Source: Ettlia oleoabundans
Taxonomy: Eukaryota; Chlorophyta; Chlorophyceae; Chlamydomonadales
DNA length: 17,387 bases
Reading direction: 5' to 3'
Assembly: GCA_019693395.1 (NCBI GenBank)
Contig: JAAMXP010002674.1
Location: 1 to 17,387 of the forward strand
The number at the start of each line of letters is the position of its first letter. The first letter of the stretch is position 1. The notes under the pieces are model-generated. The model worked only from the letters and a program-made list of their open reading frames with translations. It was not told the origin of the DNA and did not search any database. Position numbers and translations under genes: made by a program. Below are positions 1-13,507 of the stretch, piece by piece.

Positions 1-855
1 TGTGTGCGTGGGGTGGGTGGGCGGGGAGCGCAGCGATGCCACAGTGGATTGCCATTTTGGCACAGCCAGCCTTTGAGCCAGGTGGGTGCCAGCCTCCCTC
101 TCACCTGCAGCGGGCTAAGGTTGTAGCAGGCAAAGGGGTTGACAAAGAGGCGGTCTGGCTCTGCTTCAGGCAGATCAAACACGTCCAGGGGGTCGTACGC
201 CTCGTCCTCACTGTCATCATCACGGGAGTTGCTGTCAAAACCTACGGATGTCGCGTAGCACAGCGCGGCAGTGCAGGCATGAAATGTGGCATGGACAGAC
301 ATGCCAGGGTGCAGCATGCAGCAGCAGGTTGCACCAGAACGAACCCAACTGCATCAACTGCACAACTCTGACACCATGCAATCACAGATGATGGCGTTGG
401 AACCTCTCGCTTACGGCTGGCTTACTGCGGGCCCTGTGTCGCCCCGGGCACGTAGTTGCAGCCTTTTATGTCGGACAACATCTGAAAGAGGAGGTGCATG
501 TGGTGCAGTATGCCAAGTTGCATTGTGCTAAGCACCCACCTGCCATAAGCCGCTCATAAGCCGCGTTCAGCGCTGCAGCCTCCACTGTAGTGTCCTCCCC
601 CGATGTGCTGCTGCTAACGTCTGGGTGCAGCAGCTTGATGCGTTCTATGTAAGCGGCCCGAATTTGGCGCCGGCTGGCTTTGCGGGCAACTTGTAGGAGG
701 GAGTAGGGGTCGGGCTGCTGCTCAGACTGCGCTGCAGCCGCCACCACCAGCCGGCAGCGCTGCCTGATGCACTGGTGGCACGGCTTCCCGCTCTTACTGA
801 CTCTGGCTGGCAGCGGCTGTGCAACTCTGAGCGACAGGGTAACCAATTTGGGCAT
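1..855 (-). CDS. Chloroplast J-domain protein, CDJ3-5/DJC76-77-82 type (5' part, runs off left edge)
   Basis: Two exons are visible, 855-540 and 241-105, followed by an intron to the edge. The splice (phase 1) keeps the frame. The start is ATG 855: an in-frame TAG lies about 50 nt upstream and no other ATG falls between. Residues 1-47 have no acidic residue until E46 and resemble a plastid transit peptide. Residues 49-104 form a J-domain, beginning DPYSLLQVARKASRRQI, with the HPD triad at 77-79 that stimulates Hsp70 ATPase. Exon 2 encodes an acidic linker and then RLFVNPFACYNLSPLQ, which I recognise from the plant and algal J-proteins that carry a C-terminal 4Fe-4S ferredoxin-like domain. That domain would lie beyond the window. 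Inferred role: redox-linked co-chaperone of plastid Hsp70. The start is only 59 nt after the stop of the 66-aa gene upstream. The family call is fairly secure; the member within it is not. Confidence 0.82.
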
Positions 856-914
856 GATGCAGCAGCACAAGAGGGCAGGCAGGGTGTGCCAGCCCTGGTG
901 CTATGCCTCCTCAG

Positions 915-1292
915 CTACCGTGTGCTGCCACTGCCGTCGCCCTTCTGCCACTGGGCCAGCCACTCCTCAAGTGCCCGTTGCTGTTCAGGGGTCACAGGCT
1001 GATCGTTGGCCTTGATATTGCGGTGCACGTCCCAGGTCGTGGCAGCCACAACAGCCTGAAATCATGGGGACGGGCGAGGGCCAGTCACACTAGGGTGAAG
1101 GCAGCGGCGGGACAGTGGTGCTGTGTTGGAGGCCACGGAAGCGGACGCCTGGTACAATGCCGTGACCAGATATAATTACTACCACTTCCCCATTCAACCC
1201 CTGAGTACTTCAGGTGGCAGGCAGGCACTCACCAACCCGGTGAAAAAGACGATAGCCAGGTGAAAGGTGGAAGGGCGCTGAGGAGCAGCCAT
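915..1292 (-). CDS. Small single-helix membrane protein, 66 aa, unknown function
   Basis: There are two exons, 1292-1233 and 1055-915, joined in phase 0 (TTG|gtgagt ... tttcag|GCT). The product begins MAAPQRPSTFHLAIVFFTGL. One hydrophobic segment (about residues 10-26) crosses the splice junction. After it come TTWDVHRNIKANDQPVTPE, a short amphipathic helix and the end SGSTR. The shape resembles small inner-membrane proteins of mitochondria or plastids, but I do not recognise the family. An in-frame ATG 54 nt upstream (1346) would give an 84-aa form starting MIRSF. The frame stays open further up, but that stretch probably holds the 3' end of the next gene, so I prefer the short form. The phase match, the clean donor and acceptor and the helix position are the evidence that it is real. 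Confidence 0.6.
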
Positions 1293-1895
1293 ATAGCTCC
1301 AAATCAAGCTCAAAGTGTGATCGGCGCAGCGAAAGGAGCGAATCATGAGAGTGGCAGGCTGGGTGGCGCTGCGCTGGCGGGTGCCGTCGTGGCTTCCATG
1401 TGAAGGGTTCTCCAGTAAGCTGTTCAGCGAGGTTGACTCTTCTCGAACTTCACAAAGCACAGCGGCACAGCTGTTACAAAATTTGCCGCCAACTGCTTTA
1501 AATATGTGAGCAGGAGTTGTGAGGCGCAGAGGCACCGCGGGGGGTGAACAGCGATCCTGGGCAGCCAGCTGCTGCCGATGTATGAAAATTGAGTAGAAGG
1601 GCGGAGTGGTGGCGTGTGGTGAAAAGGAGAGAGAAAGTCAAAAAGGGATTGAAGTATCAGTCGTGGGAGGCATAAAGCCAGTTGACTACAAGACACGCCA
1701 CTATGGGCGGGTGGGGGCGGGCTCGGGACCTGGGCTGAAGCAAGTGGAACAAAGCGCCGGGTATACAGCTCAATGCCGCAACGACATGCCAGACTACACT
1801 AGCAAGTTACGCTGCACCATGCTGGGCCTGGCGCATGCTGTGCCACGCTTCGTGAGCTCGCCTTCATGGCCCGGCGAGTTGCCACTGGTGCCCCG
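1293..1895. other. Intergenic: 3' UTR of the AI-2E gene and 5' region of the 66-aa gene
   Basis: This 600-bp stretch separates two minus-strand genes. The only signal I see is a minus-strand TGTAA at 1478-1474, which would give the AI-2E-family gene a 3' UTR of about 420 nt. Open frames on either strand show no family resemblance. Confidence 0.4.
1474..1478 (-). terminator. Possible poly(A) signal TGTAA of the AI-2E-family gene
   Basis: The minus strand reads TTTTGTAACAG here, about 420 nt after the stop codon at 1896. TGTAA is the usual poly(A) signal of chlorophyte nuclear genes. It is the only copy I found between this gene and the next on the strand. A five-base motif is weak evidence by itself. 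Confidence 0.35.
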
Positions 1896-4800
1896 CTACT
1901 CGTCAAGGCTCTGCAGCATGCTCACATTCTCCAGCTCCACCGCCGCAACACCTGTGGCTGTCATGGCTGGGTACGACACCACATAGTCGAGTGTGAAGAC
2001 TGTGAGGGGCACCGCCAGCAGCAGGCCCCAAACACCCAGGCTGTGCTCCGCCACCACCAGCACAGTCAGCACCAGCAGCGGGTGCAGCTTGAGGTGGGCG
2101 GAGTAGATGGCAGGGTTGAGCCCGTAGGCCTCCACAAAATGAACCCCCGTGATCATCAGCAGCACAAGGGCCAGCTGCAAGGTGCAGGGGGCAGGGCGCG
2201 CCCGTGTTAGGGGATGAAAGCTGGGCAGCCCCAAGCCACACCATGCCTGCACACAGTCACACCGCTCCACCGCCCCGCTACACATCCACTGGGTGCCTAT
2301 GCACCCACTGAGCCCGCTGCATGTGCCCAGCACCTACCAGCCAGCACTCACCGTCCAGCACCTCACCCACCTTTGTGAAGCCGTACTCTGTGAGCGCCAC
2401 AAATCCTATCGGCACGGTTGAGATGATGACCCCGGCAATGGGAATGAAGCCGCATATGAACACAAACAGTGACAGCAGCCCCACACCCGGCAGCTGCAGC
2501 GCCCACATGCCCAGCGCTGTCAGGATGGTGTTCACCGCAGCAATGCGCGCCTGCACGGAATGCATGGGGGGTGCCAGCTGGGTTGATGGGGCAGGGCACA
2601 ATGAGAAGTACGAAGAGAGCAGCTGGGTGCACGATGAGGGGTGCAGATGGCAATTGGGGAGAGCATAGCAGTCGACAAAGAGGGGAGCTCGAGATTGCTG
2701 TCTGTGGCTGCTATAGGCATGATGCTAGTGTCAATCCATCATCCACAGCCCTCGTTGTACCACATCCCCGCGCCTGCACCTGTGCCTGTAGCGCCTTTCC
2801 AAACAGTGTTGCAAATATTTCCAGGGATGGTGCCACCGTGTTGTAAATGGGTGCTATGCGGGAGGTGCGCAGGCTCTGCACGCCTCTCTGGATGGTGGGC
2901 AGGTCCCAGACCACCATGAAGGAGAGGATGAGGGATATTCCCACCTGCAGGGAGGAAAGATTGAGGGAGGAAGAAACGAGAGGAACGCGTCAGCAGCACG
3001 GAGAGCACAGGCGGTGAAGATGGATGATTGATGGAGCAGGAGGCGCAAAGGGCAGAAGGCGGTGTGCAGCGCGGGCAATGTTGTGGATGCAAGAGGTGCA
3101 GGTGCAAGGGCAGGGGGCATGCGTACAAGGGCAGTGGGAGTGCAGATGCAGATGCAGTGCGGCAAGGAGCGGCACGGCGGACAATGCTCCCTCATCTTCG
3201 CCTTCGAACATCACAGAGCAAACCAGCATGGACGCCCTTCTTGCCAGGCAAGAGACCAGGGCCGCAGCTGGCATGCCCGGCAGCTACCGAAGAGGGGCTG
3301 CCGCAAGCAGCGCAGCGGGTGCCGCCACATCCGGGGCTGATGTGAGCCCGGGGGCAACCCACCACTGCGCCGCAGTCTTAGCTCAGATTACAAAATTCTC
3401 ACATCACCGGGAGGGTGCAAGTGCATGTGCACACATATAGTGCAGGTGCAGAGGTGCAACGGGGCGTAGGATGAAGGTGCAGGTGGAGGCCGCATGGACA
3501 GCCCAGCTGCCTTCAGGTGTTGGGCAGTTGATGAGCAGCAGGAGCAGCTGGTCAGCAGAAGTGTGCAGAGAGTCGCACCTGTATTGCAAACTTGGTGGTG
3601 AACGACAGGAGGTCCGAAACGATGGAGGCGGCGGCATTGGTGTACTGCCGCAGTACATTCTGCAGCGCCATACCCAGATACTGCATCCCGGCACAGGGCA
3701 GGCAGGCAGCAATTGGTCAACGTGGTTGATGTGTCCGGACAGCCATTTTGGGGGTGCTGGGTTGGCAGCTGGTTCAAGCCGCAATCAGCGGAGCCGTAGG
3801 GCGCACATGATGGCGAGCGACATACCGCCCNNNNCCCCCCCAATCCTCCCGAATCCCAAGTCCATTCCCATCCTCTCGCTTGCCATGCCAAGGACCAGCC
3901 AAGTGCCGCCAGGTGGAGGGCAAAAGGCGGCGTGGCGCACCTGCGTCCGTGCATTGCGTGCAATGGTTTCCAATGTTGCAAAGTCGATGGCACGGGTGAC
4001 GTCGTCGCTGGATGCAATGAGCAGGAAGCGCTCCAGGCTGTCCATCACGCCGTCGCTGCGGCAGCGGCGGGGGGGCACAGAAAGCAGCACACAGTAAGCA
4101 TACATAGCATAGGTTCACAGCAGCTGCCATGTGTTGACACCGAGACATCCGCAGCCACGCGGGGCTCCCCCTCCCTCCACCTGCCTGCGACTCACACCTT
4201 GCATACCATGCAGGGCTGGCAGTGCCGGTCTGCAAGTTAAGAGGATTTTGCCGCCATCAAGGCAGGAAGCATCCAGGTTCCAGCACACAGCAGTGGCAGC
4301 CTCCAGGCTCACACAACCACCGACCAGCAGAGCTGCCGCTGTGCAACAGCTCCCGCTCCAGCTGACCGAGCTCACTGCTGACCTCACTGCTGTAATCTGC
4401 GCAGTGAGCAGGCAACCTTGCTGCTTCCCTGCTGGACTCACCCCAGCCCCTTGCGCATCTTCTCCAGCACCACCACCCACAGGTTTTCCGTCTGTAGCCG
4501 GCTCACAAAGTCAGCACCCTCCCGCACCACATCAGGGATGATGAGCACTCCAAACAGCATAAACAGTGACACAATGGCCGTGTAATAGGTGATGACCAAC
4601 ATGCGGCGGCGATCCTGCAAGGTGGGGGAGTGGCAAAGGGTTGTAAGGCAATGAAAGACAACGGCATTCAACATGCTCGGGGTTGTAGGAAGGGGGGTGA
4701 AGGAAGGTGCGATTCGCAGGTGATCTGCATTTGGATGCTTCAAATACAAGTGGCATGCAGGTTGTTGGTAGCCACCACGACACCGCCTTAATCAATAACA

Positions 4801-5575
4801 CAGCTGCGCATATCAGGGCATGCTGCAGCAGTGTGGGCCCGTGCACACACCTGCGGCGAGAAGCGCCGCAGCGGCAACCAGTCCTTCCCGCTCTGCACAA
4901 ATCCATTCCCCACAAATGAGACTACAAAGGTTCCCATTGTGATCTGCAAAGGACGAAGGGAGGAAAAAATGCGGGGCATGTCAGCAAACTGCGGCCCACG
5001 GATGGGCGGGTAAATGGGCAAACAGGCACTTCCGGTATCCCGCCCAGCAAAGGTCCCTGCTGCTCCCCAGCAACACTTGCTCTTATGGCATCGTGGTATG
5101 GGCTGCCAGGCGTGCTGTCTGGGCTGCTGCAGGCTTGGAAGCAGGTTGGCGGCACCCGCAGCACGGCTTGGCTCACCCCAAAGAAATCGCGCAGCTGTGA
5201 CGCAAATATCGCCACCACCACCCAGGAAAAAGCCTTTTGCCATGGCAGGTTTATCGTCCACTGTATGACATCACTCAGCGTTCTTTCTCCGCTGCTGCTA
5301 CCGCTGCCGTTGCTGCCGCTGCCATCGCCGCAGGACTGGTAGCCCGCCCGCCGTGGCAGGCTGCTGCTGCTGCTGCAGGTAACCACTCGTCGAGAAGGCG
5401 GGTGTTTCCTGTGCTGCAGCGCCTGCTGCCTACATTGTTGCGGCCAGGGCCCTGGGTGTGGCCAGGAGCACGGTGAATGTTGGGTGGCCAGCAAGGGACA
5501 TAGCCGAGGGCCCGCTGCTGACTGGTTTACGGAACTTGTACGTTGCTGAAATATTGCGGAGCACCGCACCGACAT
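1896..5575 (-). CDS. AI-2E/PerM-family membrane transporter, predicted plastid-targeted, 501 aa, 8 exons
   Basis: Exons are 5575-5177, 4943-4851, 4614-4442, 4055-3941, 3680-3579, 2944-2780, 2550-2371 and 2174-1896. All junctions keep the frame. Residues 1-83 lack Asp and Glu and are rich in Ser, Arg, Gln and Pro, like a plastid transit peptide. Hydrophobic helices follow at about 113-130, 137-150 and 169-190. Then comes the soluble middle part typical of the family, and helices from 295 on. The strongest family marks are FGKALQAQARIAAVNTILTA (about 338-357), a helix pair with FICGFIPIAGVI, and the final LNPAIYSAHLKLHPLLVL with GLLLAVPL (PF01594). Bacterial relatives include PerM, TqsA and Na+/H+ antiporter-like members, so the substrate cannot be named. 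An inner-envelope or thylakoid location is inference. The end of exon 7 is ambiguous (see findings). It shares an upstream region with the divergent gene at 6091. Confidence 0.85.
3831..3834. other. Assembly gap (NNNN)
   Basis: Four unknown bases sit in a C-rich run inside intron 4 of the AI-2E-family gene (3940-3681). The exons on either side join in frame, so no coding sequence seems to be lost. The true gap length is unknown. Confidence 0.95.
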
Positions 5576-6090
5576 AACTGGAACGATCCCTTCACGCCTG
5601 CAGTTTCATCACTGGAGCCAGGGCTGCAAGCCAAGGAGGAGAAGGCAGAGAGGAACGGTGGCAGCTGATGATGGTGCAGAACTACGCGCTGCTTGATGAT
5701 TGACCTCCAGAACGCCAGGAACGCCACGTAAGTGCCTTGGACTCGCAGAAGTGCGTCACCCTTGGGTATGTTCACATCTCACCGACCAACACAAAGTGCA
5801 AGTCAAGAGTGCTCTACTCGTCCTATGCCCGTCTTTGATGCCGGTGCTTGAGGATGTGCTGCAATGCGCCGTCACCAGTGGGACGAACGTAAGTTGCCTC
5901 AAACCGCTACTGGTCGATGATCCTCTAGGGCAGCCTCCACCCCCCACCTAGCTGGTGTAGCATGCCGCCGACACCCCGGCAGTGCGCCACACCCTGTCAA
6001 ACCGTTCCCACCTGTTGTCTTATCCTTTCTGCACTTAGGCTGCCTCTGCTCACATCCACCGTCCACCCTGTACAACCTGTAGCCCCTTGG
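5576..6090. promoter_or_regulatory. Divergent promoter region between the AI-2E-family gene and the two-helix membrane-protein gene
   Basis: This 515-bp stretch lies between two oppositely directed start codons. The plus strand has two strong donor-like GTAAGT sites (5728 and 5889) and a good acceptor at 6037-6038 after a long pyrimidine tract. The plus-strand transcript therefore probably has at least one upstream exon. Joining an exon that ends at 5727 to 6039 keeps the frame from ATG 5696 and would add 28 residues to the protein. I see no TATA box. Confidence 0.45.
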
Positions 6091-6593
6091 ATGGACTGGT
6101 CTTTCATTCTGCAGAATGCTACCCTTCTGCTGATCAACCTCTGCCTGGTTGGCTTCTCCCTCGTCTGCGCCACCCTCATCTTCCTGCCCCTGGGCCTGCC
6201 AGCATACCTCCTCCCACACATCATCGCCCTGCTGCTGCTGGCACTGGCGCTACAGCTGTCCATCAATTGGTGCGCGATCTTCAGAGTTGTAGAGTGTGTT
6301 GCAAGCCCAGCAGCTGCATGGTAGAGCAGCCAAATCCAAAGCCTTTCTCACGAGTGATTCGTGGAAATGTTCTGACAGTCTCATTCGTGCCTGTCTGCAG
6401 GTTGATCACTCAGACAGGCACAGTGACTCCCGAGGAGCAGAAACGAGAGCTGTTTGGTCAACCGCCAACAGCTGCCCAGCCCAGCACCGTTGCTGATCCT
6501 GCTGCTGCCGCGCAGCCCGCGGAGTCAGCAGCACAGCACTTGATAGGACAGCAAACTGCAGCGGCGGTTCGAGCCAAGGACAAGGATAACTGA
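6091..6593 (+). CDS. Two-helix membrane protein, possibly Pkr1-like (V-ATPase assembly), 123 aa
   Basis: Exons are 6091-6269 and 6401-6593. The split codon TG|G restores a Trp (SINW-LITQTG). The product is MDWSFILQNATLLLINLCLV, then a first helix (about 9-31), a short loop with Pro and Gly, and a second helix beginning PHIIALLLLALALQLSINW. The tail is polar and rich in Ala, Gln and Pro (TPEEQKRELFG onward). An N..LL helix followed by an H-I..L helix that ends in INW resembles the fungal ER protein Pkr1, which helps assemble the V-ATPase Vo sector. This is resemblance by eye, and the family call could be wrong. A 28-residue N-terminal extension from ATG 5696 through an upstream exon is possible. 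The stop lies 109 nt before the thiouridylase start, and the ORF is nearly free of other ATGs. Confidence 0.62.
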
Positions 6594-6678
6594 GCAGGTG
6601 GTGCGCTGCGCCAGGCCCACACATAAGGCAGCAGCAATAGGCCGCTTCATCACTACTCGCAGGGCGGCTGAACAGTAG

Positions 6679-9942
<3,264 letters not shown>

Positions 9943-10608
9943 CTCACACGCCTGATGCATGCTTCCAATTCCCATCGGGTAGGCACTGCGCTATGCCACC
10001 AGAGTCGTGGTTTTAAATGTATCCTTGGACCCCACGGCCTCAGCAAAGGTTACCACCCCAGTGAAGCCTCTCCGTGTTCAACATGCCACTGTTGCAGTAA
10101 ATATTGAAAAACAGGTATATGTAACAAAACAGGCGCATGCCAGAGATTCGGAGTTTATGGACGCTTTAAGGAGACCACACTGAGAGAGAGCCGCCCAGCA
10201 CATGGAAGGCATCATCGCATAAAGATTGAGGCTAGCTTGCAGGTCGCATACATGTGGGAGCCTGGCGACTAGGGATGCAGACCTGGGATTACCGCAAGGC
10301 TGCCTTGGTAGGGAGAAAATGTGCATGAAAGGCATGAACAACGGAGCAGAGAATTGCTTAGCCAGAGGGCAATGGGCACATGAAATTAGCTCAAAGGCCG
10401 AAGCTGCAACGGCAGCAAAGTCCAGGCCAAAGCAGCGGGCAGCCGGCACAGGAGAGGGATGGGAGCATGTCAACACTTGTACTACACCTCGTATAACGTA
10501 CGACAAACGAACAATGGGTTGGCTTGCTGTACACTGTGGTTATTCTGTGATGAGAGATGAATCTAATCGGTAAGTTTGCTGCCATCTTGAGCTGTGAAGG
10601 TGAGGTGC
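9943..10608. other. Convergent intergenic region (3' UTRs of MTU1 and the F-box/LRR gene)
   Basis: The two genes meet tail to tail here. On the plus strand a TGTAA at 10120-10124 fits the end of the MTU1 message. On the minus strand I find no TGTAA after the stop at 10609, so the end of that transcript is undefined. The stretch is more AT-rich than the exons, and its open frames resemble nothing known. Confidence 0.5.
10120..10124 (+). terminator. Poly(A) signal TGTAA for MTU1
   Basis: TGTAA lies 178 nt after the MTU1 stop codon, in an AT-rich context (tatatgtaacaaaac). Motif, distance and position in a convergent intergenic region all fit a chlorophyte poly(A) signal. Confidence 0.65.
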
Positions 10609-13507
10609 CTAATAAAGGCAACGTGTGTAGGTCAAGTCATACTGGCTGATGCCGCCAGGCACGGGAGTCTCTGCCACAGCCCTCTGCCAGCCCGCCAGAC
10701 AACTAGTTGCAGAGCCATTGTCTGCTTGATGCTGCAGTAGCAAGCCAGGCGTCCCGCCCCTGCTGTTGCCACCTGTGGCGGCCTCCTTGGCGCCAAACTG
10801 AGGCGGCGGTGCTGCTGCTGGGGCCCCGGTTTTGGCGCCCTGTGTGGGTGCTGCCAACAGGGATGAGGGATCCACCAAGCCCATATAGTCTGTGAGCTGG
10901 ATGCGGGTCAGGCCCGGCAGCCTGGCCACCAAGGCTGCAAGGTACCTGCAGTAGGGGGAGGGTGCGGCATGGCTTGGTGTGTGGGTGCTTTTAGGTTAGC
11001 GAGACAACATAAGATGGCAGGACGAATGGCTGGTTAGCTTTTACCAGAAGCCTTATCCAGCCAACCAGAAGCCAGGCTGTGAACCTCAGGCATCTGTATC
11101 GCACCTCTGCTCCAGGGACGCCACGGCATGAGCCTGCTGCCCTGTGCAGGCTGCACCACCCTGCTGCCCCTGCATGAAGCCCCAGCTGGCCTCAAGGAGT
11201 CCCGCCTGATACTCCTCCCCTTCCACCTCTTCCTCCACTGCTACCTCATCCTGTTCCACCTCTCCTGCTGCACCCGCCAAGCCCTCAGCCTCAACCCCCA
11301 TCTCCTCATCCACATCCGACCCTGCCTCCTCCCCTTCTTCCCCTTCCACCTCTTCCATTGTGTCGGCGTCGCTGGCTGCGCCGCTGGCGCTGTCAGCAGC
11401 GCTGCTCGCTGCATTCTCTTCCTCCAAATGGCCCCAGCTGCCCTCGCTTTCACTGTCGTTGTTGTTGTCGCTGTCACTGCCTGCCATCGACGCATCACCA
11501 TCGCTACCAGCTTGGCCCTCGCTGCCAACGTGTTCTTCATCCTCCCCTGCAAACTCTTGCTGCTCACTGCCATTCTCACTGTCGCTACCATTGCCACCGC
11601 TGCTGCTGGCCGTCTCCCAGTGCCGCCACACAAAGCAGCGCAGCTCAATCTCAAACAAGCTGGCCAGCCCATGGCCCTGCGCCGCCACATACACGCTGCT
11701 GCGTGCCGCACTCAGCAGGTCGCGGCCGCAGCTGCCGGCGCTGAGGTCCACAGCCAGGCGGCGCAGCAGCGGCAGGCCATGCAGTGATATGCGTGCCCCC
11801 GCCTGAGGGGCAAGGCTGAGTCGGGTCAGCTGGGTGAGCGCCTCCAGGCCATTGCCGGCCCCCAGGCCGTCAAGGGTGAGGGCGGAGAGCTGTAGGGGAA
11901 GAATATGGGGAGCACTGACATGGAGTCACCACAGCAGCAGCTACAACAACTGCCAGGCGCCTCTGCCTGGCAGCTCACACCAGCCGGCCATGCCAACTCA
12001 CGGCAAATCGCAGCAAGACAGTGTTGCGCACGCATGCAAACCACAATGAGAATATACAGTGCACACGAGTTTGCGAGACAAATTGGCCAGAAACAATAAC
12101 CAGTTTGACACATGCCTGTTTCAGCGTTGTGAGGGCAACCAGGTCTCCCTGCAGGTTGAGGGGCGGTGCCTCGTTTTCTTCCTCGTAACGCACACACAGC
12201 TCTTGCAGCCCTGCACAAGGAACAAACAGGCAGCGGGGGCCTGTGCTTACTCAACACCAACATGCCAGTGCGAGTGATCACCGAGGCAGGAAGGGAGGAA
12301 AAGGACTCAACAACACTGGATACGCGGCACTCAGGTTGGTGCTGGCAGGGTTTGGGATGCCTCGCCATTCAAGGAGGGGGGCACATTGTTCGCCACTTAC
12401 AAAGTCCAAGGCCGCCGGCCCACCTGTAAGCTGTTGGATGCTGGAGAAACCTGCAGGCAGCTGCACACCCAGAAGGTCCAGCCGGGTGAGGGTGGCATGG
12501 TGCAGCGAGTGGAGATCAGCGGCCACCCCCACTGAGCTGGGTGCCAGCATGGCGAGGGAGTGGAGAACGGGGAGCGTGGAGATGTTGATGCATCCTAGAA
12601 TGGCCAACAAATCGTCTTCTGGGGAGAGCTTGAGGACCAGGCGCTCTAGGCGGTAGTAGCAGATGGGGGCCTGGACGTCAACGGAGAGAAGAAAGCATGG
12701 CGGATGGGTGTTTGACCGCGCAGAACTGAGCTGCAGCTAAGCATGGATGGGTCGCCTGCTTCGATTACCAAAAGATGTGATGCTTTTGAAGGGAGAAGCA
12801 AGCTGGGAAGTCCTCACCTGTAACGCAGCCGGAAGCGTGGCAGCCCGAGCATTGCACTGCGTCAGCTGTCGCCCCAGGCTGCCGTCCAGCCTCAGCAGGC
12901 CAAGCGGCATGCTGACTGCATCAAAAAGGCCCTCGGCCCCGGCTGCCACAAGCATGCGGTGCAGTTGAGAGGTGCTGGTATCCATTTCCGGGACTGCAAG
13001 AGCCAGGGTGATGGCCTGAGGCCAGAAGATGTGCATGCCGGTGCGCTTTCTTCCAGCGGTCAAAGCATCTGCCACGCGCCGCAAATGCCATGCAGCTGCT
13101 GCAGGGGCCAGCCGCCTGCCCTCATCCAGCCATAGACGCTGCTCTGCTGGTTCCCAGATGCGCGCCTGCGCTGCAATTGCCGCTGGGGACCCCCCAATGC
13201 TGCATGCCGCTGACGAGGTCAAAGAAACAGTTTGTACCGCTGCACCCGTCAGCAGTTGCCGTGGGATAGCGCGGCTCCTCTGCCGCAGGTCCACTGCAAC
13301 ACCCTTCACCGTAGACCTCACGGCCTCAGCAAACGCTGGGGAGACGGTGGCGCATTGGAGGCGGTCAGGCAGGACCAAATGAGCAATAATCGGGCTCGCG
13401 ACAGCTGACAGAACATCTGGATCATGTTCAAATGGGGGGGGGGCTTTCGACACGTCCCTTGCCCCCCGTGCGCCTGCGTTCGTGGTAAGGACGTGCCGAT
13501 CGCGCAT
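10609..13507 (-). CDS. F-box-like leucine-rich-repeat protein with acidic insert, 717 aa, 5 exons
   Basis: Exons are 13507-12818, 12670-12424, 12210-12116, 11889-11105 and 10945-10609, all in phase. Residues 29-68 (HDPDVLSAVASPIIAHLVL then DRLQCATVSPAFAEAV) look like a divergent F-box. Leucine-rich-repeat units follow, for example LERLVLKLSPEDDLLAILG, LTRLDLLGVQLPAG, QQLTGLQELCVRYE, LTTLKQLSALTLDGLG and LTQLTRLSL, with one more in the last exon (VARLPGLTRIQLTDYMGL). Between them, about residues 430-575, lies a low-complexity tract of Glu, Asp, Ser and Gly. The last exon also holds an Ala/Pro-rich stretch. Plant and algal F-box/LRR proteins usually present substrates to SCF ubiquitin ligases, but the F-box is weak and the target unknown. 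Intron 3 has a GC donor. A run of ten C lies in the codons for Ala22 to Pro25. It is divergent from the UPL3-type gene, about 2 kb away. Confidence 0.8.

Noticed and set aside
1194..1535. Long open frame extending the 66-aa gene upstream to about 113 residues
   Set aside because: The added part has no membrane or targeting pattern and lies in the region expected to hold the 3' UTR of the AI-2E-family gene, next to a TGTAA. The codons past the 1233 donor are intron.
6087..6324. Alternative frame across gene 4 exon 1, rich in Pro, His and Arg
   Set aside because: It lacks the two membrane helices and continues through the intron. The frame from ATG 6091 splices cleanly and ends in a sensible tail.
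10611..10616. Plus-strand AATAAA as an MTU1 poly(A) signal
   Set aside because: It overlaps the stop codon of the opposite gene, is 670 bp from the MTU1 stop, and chlorophytes normally use TGTAA, which is present at 10120.
11128..11787. 219-residue plus-strand open frame, hydrophobic, opposite the F-box/LRR exon
   Set aside because: It is the reverse of the acidic GAG/GAA-rich tract, which reads as Leu, Phe and Pro on the other strand. The minus-strand exon has repeat structure and matching phases.
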